Origin: Halomarina halobia
GTDB lineage: Archaea > Halobacteriota > Halobacteria > Halobacteriales > Haloarculaceae
Assembly: GCF_029338575.1 (NCBI RefSeq)
Contig: NZ_CP119993.1
Coordinates: 372,001-436,000 of the forward strand
Length of the DNA stretch: 64,000 nucleotides
Direction of reading: 5' to 3'
The notes under the pieces were generated by a model, which did not search any database, was not told where the DNA came from, and worked only from the letters and a program-made list of their open reading frames with translations. This document shows positions 8,780-17,625 of this stretch, piece after piece. How positions within the stretch are numbered: position 1 is the first letter of the stretch; each line of letters opens with the position of its first letter. A program made the translations under genes and the position numbers.

Positions 8780-10213
8780 ATGAGCCTAGAGACCCGTGAG
8801 TCCGATGCGACTAGCGCCGACGAGGTTATCGGTCAACTCGTGGCCCAAGGCCGCCAAGCCATGGAGTCCATTGCCGATTACGAGCAAGAGCAGGTAGACG
8901 AACTCGTCCAGGCGGTCGCATGGGCGGTGTACGAGGAACAGAACGCGCGGAAGATCTCCGAGGTCGCTGTCGAGGAGACGGGGTTCGGTAACGTCGAGGA
9001 CAAGGTAACGAAAAAGCAGCGTAAGACGATGGGGACGCTCAACGATATCCTGGGTAAACCATCGGTCGGCATTATCGACGTCGACGAGGAGCGGGGCATC
9101 ACGGAGATCGCGAAACCTGTCGGAGTTGTCGGCGCTGTCGTGCCTTCGACGAACCCTGGAGCAACGCCGGCGAACATCGCCATGATAGCGTTAAAGGGAC
9201 GGAACGCGGTTGTCCTATCGCCGTCGCCGAGCGGACTCGGCGTCTGTGAACTCGTGGTCGAGTCCATTCACGAGGAACTCGACAAGGTGGGTGCTCCTCG
9301 AGATCTCGTTCAGATGGTTCCTCCACCGGTCAACAAGGAAAAGACCTACGCCCTGATGGAGGAAGTCGATCTCCTGCAAGTCACCGGTTCATCGAACAAC
9401 GTCGCGCACGGTCAGCAGTCCGGGACTCCGAACTACTGCGTCGGCGAGGGGAACGTCGTCTCGGTCGTCGACGCCACCGCGGATCTCGAAGCCGCGGCCA
9501 GTCGGATCGAGAAGAGCAAGACCTTCGACTACGCGACGAGCTGTTCAAGCGATAACTCGGCCGTTATTGTCGAATCGGTCTACGAGGAGATGGTCGCAGC
9601 CCTCGAGGCGGAGGGTGGGTACCTCTGTAACGCCACAGAACGCGAAAAACTCGAGGAGGCGATGTTCCCGGAAGGGCACGGTTCGTTGAGCGGTGACGTC
9701 ATCGCCAAACCGCCCAAGCAGATCGCCGAGGCGGCCGAACTCGAAGCACCCGAAGCCCACGAGGCCGCGTTCTTCATGGTGGAAGGAACAGGAGTCGGGC
9801 CCGATCATCCGCTCTCGGGGGAGAAGCTCTCAGTCGTCTTGACGCTGTACAAAGCGATTGATTTCGAGGAGGCACTCTCGATAACGAGTGATATCCTCGA
9901 TTTCGAAGGAACTGGCCACTCTTGCGGCTTGCACACTACTGACGAAGAACACGTCGACCGAATCGGCCACGAAATCGACGTCTGTCGTCTCCTGATCAAT
10001 CAGCCACAGTGCTACGGCAACGGTGGAAACTTCAACAATGGACTGAACTTCACCCTCTCAATGGGTGCGGGTACGTGGGGCGGTAATCAACTCGACGAAA
10101 ACCTCGATTACACACACTTCCTGAACATCACCACCGTTTCCGAAGTGATTGAGGAGTCCGTTCCGACCGAAGAGGAACTGTTCGGATCGTACCACGAGAA
10201 GTACGGAAGATGA
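8780..10213 (+). CDS. CoA-acylating aldehyde dehydrogenase, candidate sulfoacetaldehyde dehydrogenase (SauS-like)
   Basis: A 477-residue acylating aldehyde dehydrogenase of the AdhE N-terminal/EutE/SauS type. It has KPVGVVGAVVPSTNPGATP (cofactor region), LLQVTGSSNNV and the catalytic-cysteine segment TSCSSDNSAVIVE. SauS interconverts sulfoacetyl-CoA and sulfoacetaldehyde with NADP. Its position next to Xsc, whose substrate is sulfoacetaldehyde, and near a family III CoA-transferase supports that role. The gene after it is an iron alcohol dehydrogenase, so the pair also resembles a split AdhE. I use the ATG at 8780 because of the TATA box spacing; an upstream ATG at 8756 exists. Class is secure, substrate inferred. 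Confidence 0.82.
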   Translation: MSLETRESDATSADEVIGQLVAQGRQAMESIADYEQEQVDELVQAVAWAVYEEQNARKISEVAVEETGFGNVEDKVTKKQRKTMGTLNDILGKPSVGIIDVDEERGITEIAKPVGVVGAVVPSTNPGATPANIAMIALKGRNAVVLSPSPSGLGVCELVVESIHEELDKVGAPRDLVQMVPPPVNKEKTYALMEEVDLLQVTGSSNNVAHGQQSGTPNYCVGEGNVVSVVDATADLEAAASRIEKSKTFDYATSCSSDNSAVIVESVYEEMVAALEAEGGYLCNATEREKLEEAMFPEGHGSLSGDVIAKPPKQIAEAAELEAPEAHEAAFFMVEGTGVGPDHPLSGEKLSVVLTLYKAIDFEEALSITSDILDFEGTGHSCGLHTTDEEHVDRIGHEIDVCRLLINQPQCYGNGGNFNNGLNFTLSMGAGTWGGNQLDENLDYTHFLNITTVSEVIEESVPTEEELFGSYHEKYGR

Positions 10214-10361
10214 GATGCCCACCTCCTGATCCTCGGTGAGCTCGTTGACCTCTCGCGACGCTCCTGACCGGGGTAAGTAGCCAACCCCTCACTCGGTGTA
10301 CGAGGACCGCGACGCGACCAACGCCGACACCCTTACATCGAACGCCCAGGAATGTGATAGC

Positions 10362-11576
10362 ATGCACCAATCAGAAACCGTCTGGGAATTCTCTATGGCT
10401 GAGCGGGTGAAATTCGGTGTCGGTGCCGCCGAAGAACTCCCGTCGGCCATCACCGAACGAAACGCGGAATCGGTACTCCTCCTAACAGACCCAGGGATCG
10501 AGGACGCCGGTATCGTTACGTATCTTACGGGGCTTCTCGACGCCGCCGACGTCGAATATCACGTTTACACCGATGTCGAACCCGAGCCGTCGCTCGGCGT
10601 TTACGAGTCTGCCATTCAACTAGCAGAGGATCGTTCCCCCGACCTCGTAATCGGAGTCGGCGGTGGAAGCTCAATGGACGTCGCAAAGACGACGAGCGCC
10701 GTCACCGCTGCTGACGGCAGTATTTTAGAGTACGCCACCCCGCCAACGGGAGACGGAAAGCCACTCCCCGATACGGGGATACCTTGCTTCTGTCTCCCTA
10801 CGACAGCCGGCACCGGGTCGGAGACGTCCCCCGTCGCAGTTATCTCAGTTCCGGAGGAAGCTCTCAAAGGCGGTATCTCGAGCCGACACCTTCTCCCCCA
10901 GCTAGCGATCGTCGACCCGAATCTCGCCATCTCGCTCCCTCCTGAGCCGACGGCCTTCTCCGGGATGGATGCACTCGGGCACGCCGTCGAGGCGTACACC
11001 GCGATCCCCTTCGACGCTAAACCGCGACCGTCGACGCCGAGAGATCGACCGGAGTATAACGGTCGGTCCATACTGACCGATCAGTTCGCGCGGAAGGCGA
11101 TCGATCTTATCGGACGAAACCTCCGCCGGGCGGTCGACAACGGCTACGACGTGGAAGCACGGCGTAATATGGCGCTCGCGAGTCTGATGGCGGGGATGGC
11201 CTTCACCAACGCCGGGACCACAGCCGCCCACGCCCTCGCGATGGCGACCGGCGCGGAGTACGACGTTCCACACGGGATCGCGGTTGCCATGTTTCTGCCG
11301 GAAGTCGTCCGGTTTAACGCACCGAGCGTACCTGACCGATGCGACGACATCGTCCGACTGCTGGGCGAAGACCCTGACGAGACGAGTGCCGGCGACGCGA
11401 TCGCGAATCTCAGAGCTGACGTCAGACTCCCACGGGGACTCAACGCGTTTGACATTACCAGGGATCAGGTCCCACAGATAGCCGAAAAGGCCTCGCGCCT
11501 TGATCGGTTGTTGTCGAAGAATGTCCGTCGTATGACTAAGACTGACCTGGAGGGGGTACTTGAGCGGTCACTCTAG
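10362..11576 (+). CDS. iron-containing alcohol dehydrogenase, candidate isethionate/sulfoacetaldehyde oxidoreductase
   Basis: A 404-residue group III alcohol dehydrogenase. It has the NAD-binding GGGSSMDVAK, TAGTGSETSPVAV, and metal-binding positions in GMDALGHAVEAY, TTAAHALA and VPHGIAVAM (Asp and His ligands). In Bilophila an enzyme of this family (SarD) reduces sulfoacetaldehyde to isethionate. Here, beside Xsc and an acylating aldehyde dehydrogenase, it could feed isethionate into the pathway or dispose of excess aldehyde. The start MHQSETV at 10362 is preferred because the upstream in-frame extension is unlike the family. The gap to the preceding gene is 148 bp. Confidence 0.85.
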   Translation: MHQSETVWEFSMAERVKFGVGAAEELPSAITERNAESVLLLTDPGIEDAGIVTYLTGLLDAADVEYHVYTDVEPEPSLGVYESAIQLAEDRSPDLVIGVGGGSSMDVAKTTSAVTAADGSILEYATPPTGDGKPLPDTGIPCFCLPTTAGTGSETSPVAVISVPEEALKGGISSRHLLPQLAIVDPNLAISLPPEPTAFSGMDALGHAVEAYTAIPFDAKPRPSTPRDRPEYNGRSILTDQFARKAIDLIGRNLRRAVDNGYDVEARRNMALASLMAGMAFTNAGTTAAHALAMATGAEYDVPHGIAVAMFLPEVVRFNAPSVPDRCDDIVRLLGEDPDETSAGDAIANLRADVRLPRGLNAFDITRDQVPQIAEKASRLDRLLSKNVRRMTKTDLEGVLERSL

Positions 11577-11636
11577 AAGGTCGGGGACCATAGCTATCAT
11601 TTTCGACGAGGAGCACGTCGGCGGACCCTCGCCCCC

Positions 11637-11648
11637 TAAAATATAAGT
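11637..11648 (+). promoter_or_regulatory. TATA box for xsc
   Basis: AAAATATAAGTC is centred about 40 bp upstream of the ATG at 11683, giving a short leader of roughly 10-15 nt. It shows that xsc has its own promoter although the upstream genes run in the same direction. Confidence 0.55.
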
Positions 11649-11682
11649 CGTCGCATGCGTAGCTTCTACGAGACGACCTAGC

Positions 11683-13470
11683 ATGGCAGAGCAATACGAA
11701 ACGGCCGAGACTCACGAGACCGCACTGCACGAAAACGAACGCATGACGCCGAGCGAGGCCATCCTCGAACAGTTCGTCGCCGAGGACGCCGAGGTGATGT
11801 TCGGCATCGTCGGCTCGGCGTTCATGGACTTTCTCGACATCATGCCCAACGCGGGCATCCGCTACCTCCCCGTCCGCCACGAACAGAACGCCGCCCACAT
11901 GGCCGACGGGTACGCCGAAGCACTCCGCGGGCAGGAACCGGGGATCTGCGTCGCCCAGAACGGGCCCGGCGTCACCAACATGGTCACCGGCATCAAAGCG
12001 GCCCAACTCAACCACTCGCCGGTGATCATGCTCTCGCCGACCGCCACCACCGGCTCGGTCGGCACCGACGGGTTCCAGGAGGCCGATACGATGTCGATCT
12101 TCGACGACTGCGTCGAGTGGCAGGGCCGCCTCGAGGACAAGAGCCGCATCGCCGAGTACGTCCGGACCGCCTATCGCGAGGCACTCACGGAGATGGGTCC
12201 CACCCAGATCGACTTCGCCCGCGACCAGCTCTACGGCGAAATCGACGTCGACGTCCTCCGACCGAGCCAGTACCGCCAGTCCGAGGTCGGCGGGGCCGCC
12301 GAGGCCAACGTCGAGCAGGCGGCCGAGATGCTCGCCGACGCCGAGAATCCAGCTATTATCGCCGGCCTCGGCGTCATTTATTCGGAGGCCGTCGGCGAGG
12401 TCGCAGACCTCGCCGAGTTGCTGAACGCGCCGGTGGCCAACTCCTACTTGCACAACGATAGCTTCCCCATCAGTCACCCGCTCGCCGTCGGGGCGCTCGG
12501 CTACGGCGGATCGAAGGCGGCGATGCAGGCGCTCTCGGAGGCCGACGTCGTCGTCGCCGTCGGCAGTCGGCTCAGCGGCTTCGGCCTCCTCCCGCAGTAC
12601 GGTATGGACTGGTTCCCCGAGGACGCCGACATCATCCAGATCGACGTCGACCCCTCTCAGATCGGGCGGACTACCCGCGTCGAACTCGGACTCGTCGGCG
12701 ACGCTGCCGAGACCGTCCGGTCGCTGACCGCCAAACTCGACGCCACCGCGGGCGCGTCCGACGCTCGCGTCGCGGAGATCGAAGAGACCTACGCGGCGTG
12801 GAAGGACGAACTCGAGGAGATGTCCCAGTCCGACCAGACGCCGATTCACCCCCGCCGGGCGCTGTGGGAGGTCTCCCAGGCCCTCCCGGAGAACACGATG
12901 GTCGCCACCGACATCGGCAACACCTGCTCGATGGCCAACGCCTACCTCGAGTTCGACCATCCCGGTAACTTCCTCGCTGCCGGCACCTACGGCAACTGCG
13001 GCTTCTCCTACCCGGCCGCCATCGGAGCGAAGGTGGCGCGATCCGACGATCCGGCGGTCGCGATCACCGGCGACGGCGCGTGGGGGATGCAACAGATGAA
13101 CGAGGTGCTGACGGCCGTCCGCGAGGACATCCCGGTCGTCGCCCTCGTGTTCAACAACATGGAGTGGGGGGCGGAAAAACAGAACCAGTACTGGTTCTAC
13201 AAGGACCGATTCGTCGGGACCGACCTCCCGGAGAACCCCGACTTCGCGCAACTCGCCCGCGACATGGGCGCCCAGGGGATTCGCGTCGAGGACCCCGACG
13301 AGGTCCGGTCGGCCACCGAGGAGGCGGTGGCGGCGGACGAACCCGTCGTGGTCGACATCCGTACTGACGGGACCGAACTGTTGGAGCCGTTCCGCCGCGA
13401 CGCCCTCGACGAACCCGAGCGCGTCCTCGAGAAGTACCGCCAGCCCGGGGATCCCAACTACGAGGGCTAA
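11683..13470 (+). CDS. xsc: sulfoacetaldehyde acetyltransferase (Xsc)
   Basis: A 595-residue thiamine diphosphate enzyme. It cleaves sulfoacetaldehyde with phosphate to acetyl phosphate and sulfite, the desulfonation step common to taurine, isethionate and sulfoacetate pathways. The N-terminal sequence VMFGIVGSAFMDFLDIMP, then PVRHEQNAAHMADGYAEAL with the ThDP-activating Glu67, and AQNGPGVTN are characteristic of Xsc rather than acetolactate synthase. The ThDP-Mg motif runs from GDGAWG (about 463) to FNN (about 490). Length matches the family. Pta follows 59 bp downstream, as in bacteria, because the product acetyl phosphate needs it. This is the anchor identification of the island. Confidence 0.92.
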   Translation: MAEQYETAETHETALHENERMTPSEAILEQFVAEDAEVMFGIVGSAFMDFLDIMPNAGIRYLPVRHEQNAAHMADGYAEALRGQEPGICVAQNGPGVTNMVTGIKAAQLNHSPVIMLSPTATTGSVGTDGFQEADTMSIFDDCVEWQGRLEDKSRIAEYVRTAYREALTEMGPTQIDFARDQLYGEIDVDVLRPSQYRQSEVGGAAEANVEQAAEMLADAENPAIIAGLGVIYSEAVGEVADLAELLNAPVANSYLHNDSFPISHPLAVGALGYGGSKAAMQALSEADVVVAVGSRLSGFGLLPQYGMDWFPEDADIIQIDVDPSQIGRTTRVELGLVGDAAETVRSLTAKLDATAGASDARVAEIEETYAAWKDELEEMSQSDQTPIHPRRALWEVSQALPENTMVATDIGNTCSMANAYLEFDHPGNFLAAGTYGNCGFSYPAAIGAKVARSDDPAVAITGDGAWGMQQMNEVLTAVREDIPVVALVFNNMEWGAEKQNQYWFYKDRFVGTDLPENPDFAQLARDMGAQGIRVEDPDEVRSATEEAVAADEPVVVDIRTDGTELLEPFRRDALDEPERVLEKYRQPGDPNYEG

Positions 13471-13529
13471 CTCGGTCGAACAGGGGGCATTTCGTCCATA
13501 TTCTCTGTAGGACCACTCTAAGTGCACCA

Positions 13530-14618
13530 ATGACAGACCTACTCACGACGTTACGACGGCGTGCTCGCTCGCAGTCGGCGCGGATCCTCCTCCCGGAGGC
13601 CCACGATTGTCGCGTTCTGGATGCGGCAGCGCGTGCACAAGCCGATGGTATCGCCCAACCTGTTCTGTTCGGACCGGACGACCAGACGCGACAGCTGTGT
13701 GCCGAACTGGGGATCGACATCGACGCCCTGGAATTCCTCCCCTACCCCGAGGGTGCGGTCCTCGACGAGTACGCTGCGGAGTACGCCGCGTTACGCGACG
13801 TCGACGTTGCAGTCGCCCGAGAACTGTTGACCGACGAGTTGGTCCTCGCTGCGCTTCTGACCCGGCTGGACGAGGTCGACGGGCTAGTCGCCGGGGCAGT
13901 GTCCCCGACCGCGGAGGTGGTCGCGGTCGCCAACGGCGTGATCGGGCTGGACCCGGCGATCGACACCGCCTCGAGCTACTTCATCATGCAGTTCGACGAC
14001 GAGACGATCGGTGAGGACGGTGTCCTGCTGTACGCGGACTGCGGGGTGAACATTGCACCCTCCGAGGAGCAACTCGCGGACATCGCGGTGACGACCGCGA
14101 GCACGGCGAGCGAGCTGTTCGGCTGGTCGCCGCGGGTGGCGATGCTATCGTTTTCGACGAAGGGGAGCGCCCAGCATCAGATGAGCGAGCGGGTGGCGAA
14201 CGCCGCGGCGGTTGCGAGGCGGCAGGTCGATGATGGTGTCGTGGATGGGGAACTGCAGGCCGACGTGGCGCTGGTACCGGATATCGCCGACCGGAAGACG
14301 GACGCGGCGGCGATTCGAGGCGACGCGAACATCTTCATCTTCCCGAACCTGGACGCGGGCAATATCGCGTACAAACTTACTGAACGGCTCTCTGGAGCGA
14401 CGGCGCTCGGTCCGATCCTGCAGGGGTATGCGCGGCCGGTGAGTGATCTGTCGCGGGGGGCGAGCGCGGACGACATCTACGACATCCTGACTGTCACCGC
14501 CTGTCAGGTGGCACGGGGGGATTTCTCTGACGAAGGGGAGATCCTTACCACGGGACTGCTACGCCGACGAGAGACTTCGATCAATGCGGACGCGGATGCC
14601 CCCGATTCGAAGATCTAG
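13530..14618 (+). CDS. pta: phosphate acetyltransferase
   Basis: A 362-residue PTA/PTB-domain enzyme that converts acetyl phosphate and CoA to acetyl-CoA. Family features are ARILLPEAHD, LVAGAVSPTAEVV, YADCGVNIAPSEEQLADIA, MLSFSTKGSAQHQ and NIFIFPNLDAGNIAYKLTERL. Haloarchaea usually rely on ADP-forming acetyl-CoA synthetase and lack an acetate kinase/Pta pair, so a Pta here makes most sense as the partner of Xsc. It is transcribed in the same direction with a 59-bp gap and no clear TATA box of its own. Confidence 0.93.
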   Translation: MTDLLTTLRRRARSQSARILLPEAHDCRVLDAAARAQADGIAQPVLFGPDDQTRQLCAELGIDIDALEFLPYPEGAVLDEYAAEYAALRDVDVAVARELLTDELVLAALLTRLDEVDGLVAGAVSPTAEVVAVANGVIGLDPAIDTASSYFIMQFDDETIGEDGVLLYADCGVNIAPSEEQLADIAVTTASTASELFGWSPRVAMLSFSTKGSAQHQMSERVANAAAVARRQVDDGVVDGELQADVALVPDIADRKTDAAAIRGDANIFIFPNLDAGNIAYKLTERLSGATALGPILQGYARPVSDLSRGASADDIYDILTVTACQVARGDFSDEGEILTTGLLRRRETSINADADAPDSKI

Positions 14619-14683
14619 ATACTAGCGGTGCTCCATCGACGGTCGAACGCCGCTCGCGGGTAGTATTGCATATTTTACATAAG

Positions 14684-14692
14684 TGTTATACC
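14684..14692 (+). promoter_or_regulatory. promoter of the CoA-transferase gene with the shared operator-like word
   Basis: TGTTATACC is centred about 27 bp upstream of the ATG at 14715, which predicts a leaderless transcript. TAAGTGTTAT (14680-14689) overlaps it and differs by one base from TAAGCGTTAT at the dctP and OCD-family promoters, suggesting common control. Confidence 0.4.
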
Positions 14693-14714
14693 GAGGGTCG
14701 GTTTTCATAGTGGT

Positions 14715-15905
14715 ATGCGAAGGCATGCACTGGATGGTGTAGATGTCATCGACCTAGGCCAGATCTACAACGGAGCGTACTGTTCCCTCATGCTCTCGTA
14801 TCTCGGCGCGGACGTCACGAAAGTAGAACCGCCGTTCGGCGAGCCGCTTCGCTCGCGCGTTGAGGACGGTGAACCGCCCGAGTTGATCATGTTGAACTCC
14901 TCGAAAGACGGCATCACCCTCAATCTCAAGGAGGAACGGGGGAAGGAATTGTTCAAAGAGCTTGTTCGCGACGCCGACGTAGTCGTCGAGAACTTCGCCG
15001 TGGGAACGATGGATCGTTTCGGGTTGGGATACGAGACGCTCTCCGAGATCAATCCGGAACTGATCTACGCACACGGCAGCGGGTTCGGAGAGTCGGGACC
15101 GAGAAGCGAGCGGCTCGCGATGGACCTCATCGTCCAAGCGGTCGGCGGGGTCATGGACGTGACCGGCTTTCCGGATGGCCCCCCCGTGAAAACGGGTATT
15201 GCGGCCGGTGACTTCCTCGGCGGTATCCATCTCGCGGCGGGCGTGCTGGCGGCGCTTTACCAGCGCGAGCGAACAGGCGAGGGGCAGTTCGTGGAGGCGA
15301 GCATGTACGACGCCGTCTACCCCTCACTCATGTCGCAGCTCGCATCGTATTTCAAGGACGAGGACGTTCCACCCAGAACTGGAAACCGGCACAGCGGTCT
15401 CGCGAAATGTCCCTACAACGCCTACGCGACAAGCGACGGTCACGTTGCGATCCTCTGTGCGTCGGACAGACACTGGCATCGGTTACTCGACGTGATCGGC
15501 CGCGACGATCTCGTCGGGGCCCCGGAGTACGAGACCAACGTCAAGCGACTCCAACACATCGACGAGATCGACGAGATTATCGAGGAGTGGACAAGAGATC
15601 ACACCCGCGAGGAAGTAGAGACGGCCATGCTCGAGGCCGGGATACCCTGCGGTGCCGTCCAGACGGTCGAAGAGGTGATCCACGACCCTCACCTCGAGAC
15701 GCGGGAGATGGTAAACGAGATCGACCACCCGGACTACGACGATCCGATTCGCGTCCCTGGATCGCCGATTCGGCTATCGGAGTCGGCGATGCCGGATATC
15801 GATCCCTCGCCGAGCAAAGGTCGGGACAACTATCGGATCTACCGCGAACGACTGGGGTTATCGGAGGGCGAAATCAGGAAACTGGAGGACGAGGGCGTCA
15901 TATAA
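14715..15905 (+). CDS. family III CoA-transferase (CaiB/BaiF), candidate sulfoacetate activator
   Basis: A 396-residue CaiB/BaiF-type CoA-transferase. Landmarks are the N-terminal ALDGVDVIDLGQIYNGAYC, LGADVTKVEPP, VVVENFAVGTMDRFGLGYE, the Asp nucleophile in AMDLIVQAVGGVMDVTG, and GDFLGGIHLAAGVLAAL. Such enzymes move CoA from an acyl-CoA donor to a carboxylate. In bacterial sulfoacetate degradation a CoA ligase (SauT) supplies sulfoacetyl-CoA to SauS. No ligase lies next to SauS here, so this transferase is the best candidate for that step. That role is inference; another acid could be the acceptor. Confidence 0.88.
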   Translation: MRRHALDGVDVIDLGQIYNGAYCSLMLSYLGADVTKVEPPFGEPLRSRVEDGEPPELIMLNSSKDGITLNLKEERGKELFKELVRDADVVVENFAVGTMDRFGLGYETLSEINPELIYAHGSGFGESGPRSERLAMDLIVQAVGGVMDVTGFPDGPPVKTGIAAGDFLGGIHLAAGVLAALYQRERTGEGQFVEASMYDAVYPSLMSQLASYFKDEDVPPRTGNRHSGLAKCPYNAYATSDGHVAILCASDRHWHRLLDVIGRDDLVGAPEYETNVKRLQHIDEIDEIIEEWTRDHTREEVETAMLEAGIPCGAVQTVEEVIHDPHLETREMVNEIDHPDYDDPIRVPGSPIRLSESAMPDIDPSPSKGRDNYRIYRERLGLSEGEIRKLEDEGVI

Positions 15906-16095
15906 AAGCCCCCTGATGGCCTCCCGAAAACCGCCGTCACCACGTGATACCTTGTGCGGTTTTGCTTCACCGTGATCACACGGGAGTCGGCAGCTCGGGA
16001 GCGTTCTCGACAGGGGCACTGCCAGTAGCTGCCAATCTAGGAGTGGACGACGGTTCAAAGGACCGAACGGAACGGTGGAAGGGTGGAGATCGTAC

Positions 16096-17625
16096 TCAGG
16101 CGTGGTTCTTAACGGCGGTGACACCCAAGGAGAGGACGATGAGTAGCGTCAATCCGATGGAGATCTCGCTGCTGGTCAGGAACGCCACCCAGTTTTGTCC
16201 GTTTAGCAGCCAGCCCCTGGTAAAGCCGGTTTCGGCGATGTTGCCGACGATGACGCCGAGAACTGGACTGACCAGGGGATAGTCGTACTTCACGAAGAGG
16301 ATGCCGAGAATGCCGGCTGCGAGCATGATGAGTAGGTCGAATCCCGAGTTTCGTACCGCGAAGGCGCCGATGACGGAGAGGACCGTAACTACCGGAATAA
16401 TGTACCGGATCGGGATGTAGGCGACCTTCCCGAAGTACCGCGAACCCGAGAGACCGTAGACGATAATGAGCAGGTTACCGATGAACAGCGAGAAGATCAT
16501 CGCGTAGACGATGGGCCCGGATCGCTCGAAGAGTCCCGGGCCAGGGTTCAAGCCGTGAATTGCGAGGGCACCAATGAGCGCGGCCGTCGACCCGCTACCG
16601 GGAATACCGAGGGTGAGCGTTGGCATGAGGGCACCGCCTTGCGTGGCGTTGTTGCTAGAGTCAGCAGCGATGACTCCCTCGATGATGCCGGTCCCGTACT
16701 GCTCCGCCTTCTCGTCGCTCGACCAGCGTTGGGCCTCGTTGTACGAAACGAAGTTCGCCACGTCCGCTCCGGCACCGGGAAGAGACCCGACGAACGTACC
16801 GATGAACGTCGCCCGCAAGAAATCGACGGGACGGCTGAGAACCGCCCGCACCCCGTCGACGACCTGGTCGTACCCCCCTGCTGTGTTTCCATCCCCATCG
16901 CCACCGATGATCGACCCGCGCATCGCGAGACGAATCATCTCGGTGAGAACGAAGAGCCCGATGAGGATAACGATGTAGTCGAACCCGCTCTGGAGGATCG
17001 TCACGCCGAACGTGGCACGGGGACGTGACAGCTGCGGATCGTTCCCCACAGTCGCGATCAGGAGTCCGAAGAGTCCGGCTAGCAGCCCCTTCGAGAGGGA
17101 AGCGTCCTTCACTGCCGGGATAATCGTCAATGCGAAGACGGCCAGTAGGAACATCTCCGGCGGACCGAACTCGAGCGCGATGTCCGCGATAATCGGCGCG
17201 GCGAACAGCAGTGCCGTGGCGGCGATGAGCCCGGCGAGCCCGGATGCGAAGGCCGAAACGGCCAACGTGTAGACGGCCTTCCCCTGCTGCGTGAGTTTGT
17301 ACCCGTCCCAACAGGTGACGACCGATCCAGGGGCCCCGGGCGTGTTGATGAGGATCGCCGGGATAGATCCCCCGTAGACGGCTCCACCGTAGGCGGAGAC
17401 GAGCAGGATCAGCGCCACGGCCGGCTCGAACGGAATAGTAACGGGGGTCAGAAGGACGATGGTCATCGTGGCGGAGAAACCGGGAATAGCGCCGAAGACG
17501 ATCCCGATGGCAGTTCCGAGTATAATGGCGAGAAGGATCGACTGAGTGAACAACATACCGATCCCCAGATTCATCGCACTCGCTTGGGGGATGAGTGACG
17601 GGAGAGTCGCTATCGTTTCGATCAT
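16096..17625 (-). CDS. tctA: tripartite tricarboxylate transporter TctA (large permease)
   Basis: A 509-residue membrane protein with the TctA signatures GIVFGAIPGFSATMTIVLLTPVT, YGGAVYGGSIPAILINTPG, and the later GSLPGAGADVANFVSYNEAQRW and TLGIPGSGSTAALIGALAIHG, giving about 11-12 helices. TTT systems take up carboxylates with a periplasmic-type binding protein. The start at 17625 overlaps the tctB stop by 4 nt (ATGA), so the two are translationally coupled; a longer in-frame start at 17661 would run inside tctB. Substrate unknown; a sulfo-carboxylate such as sulfoacetate would fit the island. Confidence 0.93.
   Translation of the reverse strand: MIETIATLPSLIPQASAMNLGIGMLFTQSILLAIILGTAIGIVFGAIPGFSATMTIVLLTPVTIPFEPAVALILLVSAYGGAVYGGSIPAILINTPGAPGSVVTCWDGYKLTQQGKAVYTLAVSAFASGLAGLIAATALLFAAPIIADIALEFGPPEMFLLAVFALTIIPAVKDASLSKGLLAGLFGLLIATVGNDPQLSRPRATFGVTILQSGFDYIVILIGLFVLTEMIRLAMRGSIIGGDGDGNTAGGYDQVVDGVRAVLSRPVDFLRATFIGTFVGSLPGAGADVANFVSYNEAQRWSSDEKAEQYGTGIIEGVIAADSSNNATQGGALMPTLTLGIPGSGSTAALIGALAIHGLNPGPGLFERSGPIVYAMIFSLFIGNLLIIVYGLSGSRYFGKVAYIPIRYIIPVVTVLSVIGAFAVRNSGFDLLIMLAAGILGILFVKYDYPLVSPVLGVIVGNIAETGFTRGWLLNGQNWVAFLTSSEISIGLTLLIVLSLGVTAVKNHA

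Noticed and set aside
11683..13470. Reading of the ThDP enzyme as acetolactate synthase
   Set aside because: The N-terminal GIVGSAFMD and AQNGPGVTN motifs and the Pta gene directly downstream fit Xsc better; no ilvN or ilvC neighbour.
11536..13530. 664-aa frame opposite xsc
   Set aside because: Longer than xsc but reads as GVGDVGRRL-type low-complexity sequence, typical of antisense frames in GC-rich DNA.
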